Origin: Actinomycetes bacterium | Lineage (GTDB): Bacteria > Actinomycetota > Thermoleophilia > Solirubrobacterales > Solirubrobacteraceae | Reading direction: 5' to 3' | NCBI GenBank assembly: GCA_023429855.1 | Contig: JAEZDB010000090.1 | Span: 1 to 9,613 of the forward strand | Length of the DNA stretch: 9,613 bases | Shown here: piece after piece, positions 6,078-9,613 of the stretch | How the letters are laid out: each line of letters begins with the position of its first letter | How positions within the stretch are numbered: position 1 is the first letter of the stretch | Notes under the pieces: model-generated | Told to the model about the DNA's origin: nothing | Databases searched by the model: none | The model's input: the letters and a program-made list of their open reading frames with translations, nothing else | Translations under genes and position numbers: made by a program

Positions 6078-6135
6078 CGACCACCGCCTGGACGGGTGAT
6101 CGGGGTCACACTGAACCCCGACGGGGGGACAGGTA

Positions 6136-6169
6136 GAACGACGACGGGCGACCCGTGGGCCGCCCGTCG
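6136..6169 (-). terminator. Terminator downstream of paralog B
   Basis: CGACGGGCG (6142-6150) pairs perfectly with CGCCCGTCG (6161-6169): nine pairs over a 10-nt loop that can itself form three more (CCC/GGG). On the - strand it lies 24 nt after the paralog B stop and continues as TCGTCGTTC. That 9-mer also trails the other two strong terminators in the window. This suggests that paralogs A and B are separate transcripts. Confidence 0.72.
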
Positions 6170-6192
6170 AAGGAGTCAGGTGTCAGGTCGCG

Positions 6193-7026
6193 TCAGCCGC
6201 GGCGGTACGGATCGACCATGACGCTGTCGATGGTCGCCTTGGCGCCGACGAAGATCCCGTAGGCCTTCATCGTGCCGATGAACATGATCTGCACGGTGGC
6301 GGTCTTGCCGCCGCTTGAGAGCAGCGGGATCTTGGTCGCGAGCGGGCTGATCGCCGACGGATTCCAGTCGGTGGCCTTGTTGTAGTACGTGCCGAGGCCC
6401 GACGCTGTGAACTGCGACTGGGTCACCTTGCCGGCGCTGTCACGCCAGAGCACGAGTGCCACGTAGCCGCCGTCAAGGCTCGACACCTTCGATGCAAAGC
6501 GGAACGACGGCTGCGTCTCGTCGACGCAGAACTCCGGCGACGTCGCCGTCGCGCCAACGCCGAGCTGTAGCGCTTTGGAGCCGGAAGTCACGCCGAGGTT
6601 CTCGTTGCCCGACACGATCTTCGCGCCAGACGTGAGCTTCCAGGCAGGCTGGCCCGACTCAAACGAGCCGCCCGGCGCGGGGTAGTAGTCGGCGGTGTCG
6701 CCGAACTTCGAGAACGCCTTCGTCGTCGGCAGCGGGGTGCAGCCAGTTGCGGCGGGCGCCGGTGTCGGCGCGGGCGTTGTCGTGGGTGCTGGCGCCGGGG
6801 TTGGCGTGGGTGCAGGCGTCGCCGTCGGCGTGGGCGCTGGGGTCGGCGTCGGCGTAGGTTTGGGCGTCGGTGTCGGTGTCGGCGTCGGCGTGGGGGCCGT
6901 CGTCGTCGTCCTGGGCTTGAACCAGTCCGTCCAGGCGGCGCTCGCGCTTGCGGGCAGCGCGGCAGCACCGATCGTGAGGATCAGCGCGCCAGTGGGAATG
7001 ATGGTGCCGTGTTTGCGAAGAGGCAT
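6193..7026 (-). CDS. Secreted protein of unknown function with Thr-Pro linker, paralog B
   Basis: This 277-residue protein is predicted to be exported. The signal peptide is about 1-30, with Arg-Lys near the start, a hydrophobic core and LPASASA before AW. A linker of about 50 residues (about 43-93) is an almost pure Thr-Pro/Ala-Pro repeat, as found in wall-spanning or O-mannosylated actinobacterial proteins. The C-terminal domain, from Cys96, matches paralog A closely: TKAFSKFGD, APGGSFE, IVSGNENLGV, SPEFCVDET with Cys167, SPLATKIPLL, VQIMF and DSVMVDPYRRG. By hand, about 58 of 84 positions match in the first part of the domain. The Cys pair is conserved. The Shine-Dalgarno is weak (GAGAAG, 5 nt before the ATG). 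Its start faces rpoB across a 426-nt divergent region. I do not recognise a named family; surface attachment or polymer binding is inference. Confidence 0.85.
   Translation of the reverse strand: MPLRKHGTIIPTGALILTIGAAALPASASAAWTDWFKPRTTTTAPTPTPTPTPTPKPTPTPTPAPTPTATPAPTPTPAPAPTTTPAPTPAPAATGCTPLPTTKAFSKFGDTADYYPAPGGSFESGQPAWKLTSGAKIVSGNENLGVTSGSKALQLGVGATATSPEFCVDETQPSFRFASKVSSLDGGYVALVLWRDSAGKVTQSQFTASGLGTYYNKATDWNPSAISPLATKIPLLSSGGKTATVQIMFIGTMKAYGIFVGAKATIDSVMVDPYRRG
6748..6900 (-). repeat. Thr-Pro/Ala-Pro coding microsatellite
   Basis: About 150 bp of imperfect hexamer repeat (GGYGTC/GGCGTG-type on the + strand) encode the linker of paralog B. Such tracts can change length by slippage in whole codon pairs without breaking the frame. 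The opposite strand reads as a Val/Gly repeat and is an artefact. Confidence 0.85.
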
Positions 7027-7452
7027 CCGTGCTTCTCAGTTCAGCCGGGGACTTGGACGGTTACCGGCGGGGACCGGTTTGACTCTGGACTACTTCTCGG
7101 CAGCCCACCGACAGCTTTACACCTGAAAAGGGTATGAGGCGCTCCTACTGGACTTCCGTACGGCCTGGGCCGAACGGCCGAGAAGCGCCGCTCCGCGCGC
7201 CTAGCGCGCGCTGCATGTTCTGTTGCGCCACGTTCCGCATAACGCTGCACGACCCGCTATGTTGAGAAGGCTGGCAGATAGCCGAAGCCGTTCCCTTGGG
7301 CGCCCGCGCGACTACGCGGAGAGCCGGAGCGGGGTCCGTGGTGCCAGCCGCGAGGGCAGTTGTGCGCCCTCGAACCACTCGTCGCTCAGCGCAGCCGGTT
7401 CGCCGCCGGCCTCAGCGCACCACGCCCAAGACTCTTCTGAGGAGCAACTGCC
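7027..7452. promoter_or_regulatory. Divergent intergenic region with rpoB promoter and leader
   Basis: No gene is seen in these 426 nt. The region must hold the paralog B promoter (leftward) and the rpoB promoter (rightward), because the ribosomal operon is terminated far upstream and - strand genes intervene. The best rpoB -10 is TATGTT at 7258-7263, preceded by a TA-containing stretch but no clear -35, so it is a weak call. Structures seen on the + strand are a GCGCGC-CTA-GCGCGC hairpin (7195-7209), CGAGGGC/GCCCTCG (7351-7357 with 7366-7372), and GCCGG/CCGGC (7394-7398 with 7406-7410). TTTACA at 7116-7121 and TTGACT at 7079-7084 lack matching partners. Confidence 0.55.
7385..7444 (+). promoter_or_regulatory. 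rpoB Shine-Dalgarno and possible sequestering leader
   Basis: GAGGAG at 7439-7444 lies 8 nt before TTG 7453 and decides the rpoB start. CCTCAG at 7410-7415 can pair with CTGAGG at 7437-7442, hiding this site. The same CTCAG occurs in a second copy, within a 9-nt direct repeat CTCAGCGCA (7385-7393 and 7411-7419), so either copy could pair with CTGAG. The pairings are direct; regulation of rpoB translation by them is speculative. Confidence 0.45.
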
Positions 7453-9613
7453 TTGCCGCCAGTTCAGACCTCGCGGACGCGCCGCACGTTTGCGCGCCTC
7501 GATCGCACCAGCGAACTCCCGAACCTGATCGACATTCAGCGCCAGTCGTTTGAGTGGCTCGTCGATCCGGAGAACGGTGGCCTGCGCGTCACGATCGACG
7601 ACATCTCTCCGATCGAGGACTACTCCGGCAACCTGGTGGTCGACTTCGGCCAGCTCCGCTTCGATCCGCCGAACGCGTCGATCGAGGAGTGCCGCGAGAA
7701 GGACCTTACGTACGCGCGTCCGCTCACGGTCACCGTCGCCTTCATCAACCGCGAGACCGGCGAGATCCGCGAGCAGCAGGTCTTCATGGGCGACTTCCCG
7801 TGGATGACCGAGCGCGGCACGTTCATCATCAACGGCACCGAGCGTGTCGTCGTCACGCAGCTCGTCCGTTCGCCGGGCGCTTACGTGATGGAGGCGAAGG
7901 ACCGCGAGAAGCAGCTCTTCACCGCCAACCTGATGCCGGCTCGCGGCTCGTGGCTCGAACTCGAGATCGACAAGAAGGGCAAGGTGCACGTCCGGATCGA
8001 CCGCAAGCGCAAGCTGCCGGTCACCGTCCTGCTGCGCGCGATGGGCTACTCGTCGGATGACGAGATCGCTGCGATGTTCGGAGGCTCGCGCTACATCACC
8101 AACACGATCGAGGCCGACTCCGAGGTGCACCGCACCGAAGAGGGCGCACTCATCGAGCTCTTCAAGAAGCAGCGTCCGGGCGAGCCGCCGAGCGTCGACA
8201 ACGCCCGCAACCTGCTCAACCAGCTCTTTTTCGACCCCAAGCGTTACGACCTCACGCGCGTCGGTCGCTACAAGCTCAACGCGCGCCTGGGCCTGGATGT
8301 CGACATCGACACCCGCACCCTCACGCACGACGACATCATCGCGCTGATCAAGGAGCTCGTCTCCTTGCCCAAGCTGCTCGGCATCCCGGAGGATCCGGCC
8401 GAGGGCGAGGAGATCAAGGACTACGCGGCTGAGGCCGTCACCTACCCGCGCGAGCCGATCGCCGAGCACATCGACGAGTACGAGCACTTCGGCAACCGCC
8501 GCCTGCGCACCGTCGGCGAGCTGATCCAGGAAGCGTTCCGCATCGGCCTCTACCGCATGGAGCGCGTCGTCCGCGAGCGCCTCACCACGGAAGACGCCGA
8601 CACGATCACCCCGCAGACGATCATCAACATCCGCCCGGTCGTCGCGGCGCTGAAGGAGTTCTACGGCTCCTCGCAGCTCTCGCAGTTCATGGACCAGACG
8701 AACTCGCTGTCTGGCCTCACGCACCGTCGCCGTCTCTCCGCCCTCGGCGCCGGCGGTCTGACGCGCGAGCGCGCCCCCATCGAGGTGCGCGACGTGCACC
8801 CGACCCACTACGGCCGCATGTGCCCGATCGAGACCCCGGAAGGCCCGAACATCGGCCTCATCGGTTCGCTGGCCTCGTTCGCGCGCATCAACGCGTTCGG
8901 CTTCATCGAGACGCCGTACCGTCGCGTGGTCGACGGCCGCGTGACCGACCAGATCGACTACCTCACCGCGAGCGAGGAGGCCGACTTCATCGTCGCGCAG
9001 GCCAACGCTCCGCTGAAGGCCGACGGCCACTTCCAGGAGGACCGCGTCCTCGCCCGCAAGATCGGCGGCGAGGTGGACCTCATCCCCGCCGACGAGATCG
9101 GCTACATGGACGTCTCGCCGCGCCAGATGGTGTCGGTGGCGACCTCGCTCATCCCGTTCCTCGAGCACGACGACGCGAACCGCGCCCTCATGGGTGCGAA
9201 CATGCAGCGCCAGGCGGTCCCGCTGGTGCGCAGCGAGTCGCCCGTGGTCGGCACCGGTATGGAGGGCTACGCCGCGATCGACGCCGGTGACGTGGTCACC
9301 GCGCAGAAGTCGGGTGTCGTGCTGGAGGTCTCGGCCGACGTCGTGACGATCCGGCTCGACGAGGGCGGCACGCAGGACTACTTCCTGCGCAAGTTCGACC
9401 GTTCGAACCAGGGCACCAGCTACAACCAGCGTGTCGTGGTCTCGGCCGGTGACCGCGTCGAGGTCGGCGAGGTCATCGCCGACGGTCCCGCGACCGAGAA
9501 CGGCGAGCTCGCGCTCGGCAAGAACCTGCTCGTCGGGTTCATGACGTGGGAGGGCTACAACTACGAGGACGCGATCATCCTCAGCCAGGACCTGGTGAAG
9601 GACGCCACCCTCT
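7453..9613 (+). CDS. rpoB: DNA-directed RNA polymerase subunit beta, 5' part
   Basis: The beta subunit forms half of the RNA polymerase active-site cleft. The frame is open from an in-frame TGA at 7438 to the window end, with 720 codons visible. Start: no ATG or GTG lies between that stop and the conserved core; TTG 7453 has GAGGAG 8 nt upstream and gives MPPVQTSRTRRTFARL before the conserved ELPNLIDIQRQSFEWL. Later landmarks are GTFIINGTERVVVTQLVRSPG, DVHPTHYGRMCPIETPEGP and, at the edge, GYNYEDAI with E705/D706, equivalent to E. coli E813/D814. The rifampicin region begins at G405 (E. coli 507). Q411, D414, H424, R427, S429 and L431 are wild-type, but T416, S418 and A433 replace the common N518, P520 and P535. 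The 3' end is outside the window. Promoter: see 7027-7452. Confidence 0.97.
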   Translation, partial: MPPVQTSRTRRTFARLDRTSELPNLIDIQRQSFEWLVDPENGGLRVTIDDISPIEDYSGNLVVDFGQLRFDPPNASIEECREKDLTYARPLTVTVAFINRETGEIREQQVFMGDFPWMTERGTFIINGTERVVVTQLVRSPGAYVMEAKDREKQLFTANLMPARGSWLELEIDKKGKVHVRIDRKRKLPVTVLLRAMGYSSDDEIAAMFGGSRYITNTIEADSEVHRTEEGALIELFKKQRPGEPPSVDNARNLLNQLFFDPKRYDLTRVGRYKLNARLGLDVDIDTRTLTHDDIIALIKELVSLPKLLGIPEDPAEGEEIKDYAAEAVTYPREPIAEHIDEYEHFGNRRLRTVGELIQEAFRIGLYRMERVVRERLTTEDADTITPQTIINIRPVVAALKEFYGSSQLSQFMDQTNSLSGLTHRRRLSALGAGGLTRERAPIEVRDVHPTHYGRMCPIETPEGPNIGLIGSLASFARINAFGFIETPYRRVVDGRVTDQIDYLTASEEADFIVAQANAPLKADGHFQEDRVLARKIGGEVDLIPADEIGYMDVSPRQMVSVATSLIPFLEHDDANRALMGANMQRQAVPLVRSESPVVGTGMEGYAAIDAGDVVTAQKSGVVLEVSADVVTIRLDEGGTQDYFLRKFDRSNQGTSYNQRVVVSAGDRVEVGEVIADGPATENGELALGKNLLVGFMTWEGYNYEDAIILSQDLVKDATL

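Noticed and set aside
7079..7107. TTGACT as -35 of a rightward promoter
   Set aside because: At 17 nt spacing the -10 would be AGCCCA, which does not fit; other spacings give no better match.
6695..7126. Gly-Val repeat protein on the + strand
   Set aside because: It is the reverse reading of the Thr-Pro linker of paralog B; the - strand frame has a signal peptide and a conserved paralog domain.
2804..7452. Mobile element or genomic island with att sites
   Set aside because: No transposase, integrase, tRNA or flanking direct repeats were seen. The only repeats at its edge are terminators, and base composition is like the ribosomal genes.
7223..7553. Small + strand frames in the rpoB leader
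   Set aside because: They run out of frame into rpoB, have Arg/Ser-rich random composition and no Shine-Dalgarno. A leader peptide cannot be supported.
7312..9168. Long 618-codon open frame on the - strand opposite rpoB
   Set aside because: It is an antisense shadow of rpoB in GC-rich DNA: Asp/Arg/Val/Leu-rich with no recognisable domain. The + strand frame is unmistakable RpoB.

Overview
The window is high-GC DNA from an actinobacterium. The most likely placement is class Thermoleophilia (Solirubrobacterales relatives). This rests on GC-rich codon use, an actinobacterial-type rifampicin region in RpoB, and secreted proteins of a style common in that class: a Pro/Ala linker plus a Cys-pair, Lys-rich C-terminal module, and 'PASA'-type signal peptides. 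The placement is an inference from protein style, not from a database match.

Positions 1-2681 hold a compact ribosomal stalk and L1 cluster on the + strand: the 3' end of nusG, then rplK (L11), rplA (L1), rplJ (L10) and rplL (L7/L12). nusG and rplK are 7 nt apart, and rplK and rplA overlap by one base. A structured leader resembling the L10 autoregulatory leader fills the 77-nt gap before rplJ. After rplL come a cUUCGg-capped hairpin and a perfect 12-bp hairpin that closes the operon.

Positions 2804-7026 hold a cell-envelope or secretion block placed between rplL and rpoB, which are neighbours in most bacteria. It contains a secreted subtilisin-like (S8) serine protease on the + strand. On the - strand it contains a three-helix small membrane protein and two tandem paralogous secreted proteins of unknown function. 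The paralogs share a Cys-containing beta-rich domain and a DSVMVDPYRRG C-terminus but have unrelated N-terminal linkers; one linker is a long Thr-Pro repeat.

Positions 7027-7452 are a divergent intergenic region that must carry the rpoB promoter and leader. rpoB begins at a TTG codon at 7453 behind a good GAGGAG Shine-Dalgarno and runs off the window end (720 codons visible, through the rifampicin region to the GYNYED motif).

The window therefore joins the usual translation and transcription core to an accessory secretory block. Terminators and antiparallel genes imply that rpoB is transcribed independently of the ribosomal operon. Three hairpin terminators in the window share the same 9-nt tail, TCGTCGTTC, instead of a plain U-tract. 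I saw no mobile-element genes, tRNAs, rRNAs or CRISPR arrays. I also saw nothing that can firmly be called a new defence or biosynthetic system; the tandem secreted pair is the most nearly undescribed element.
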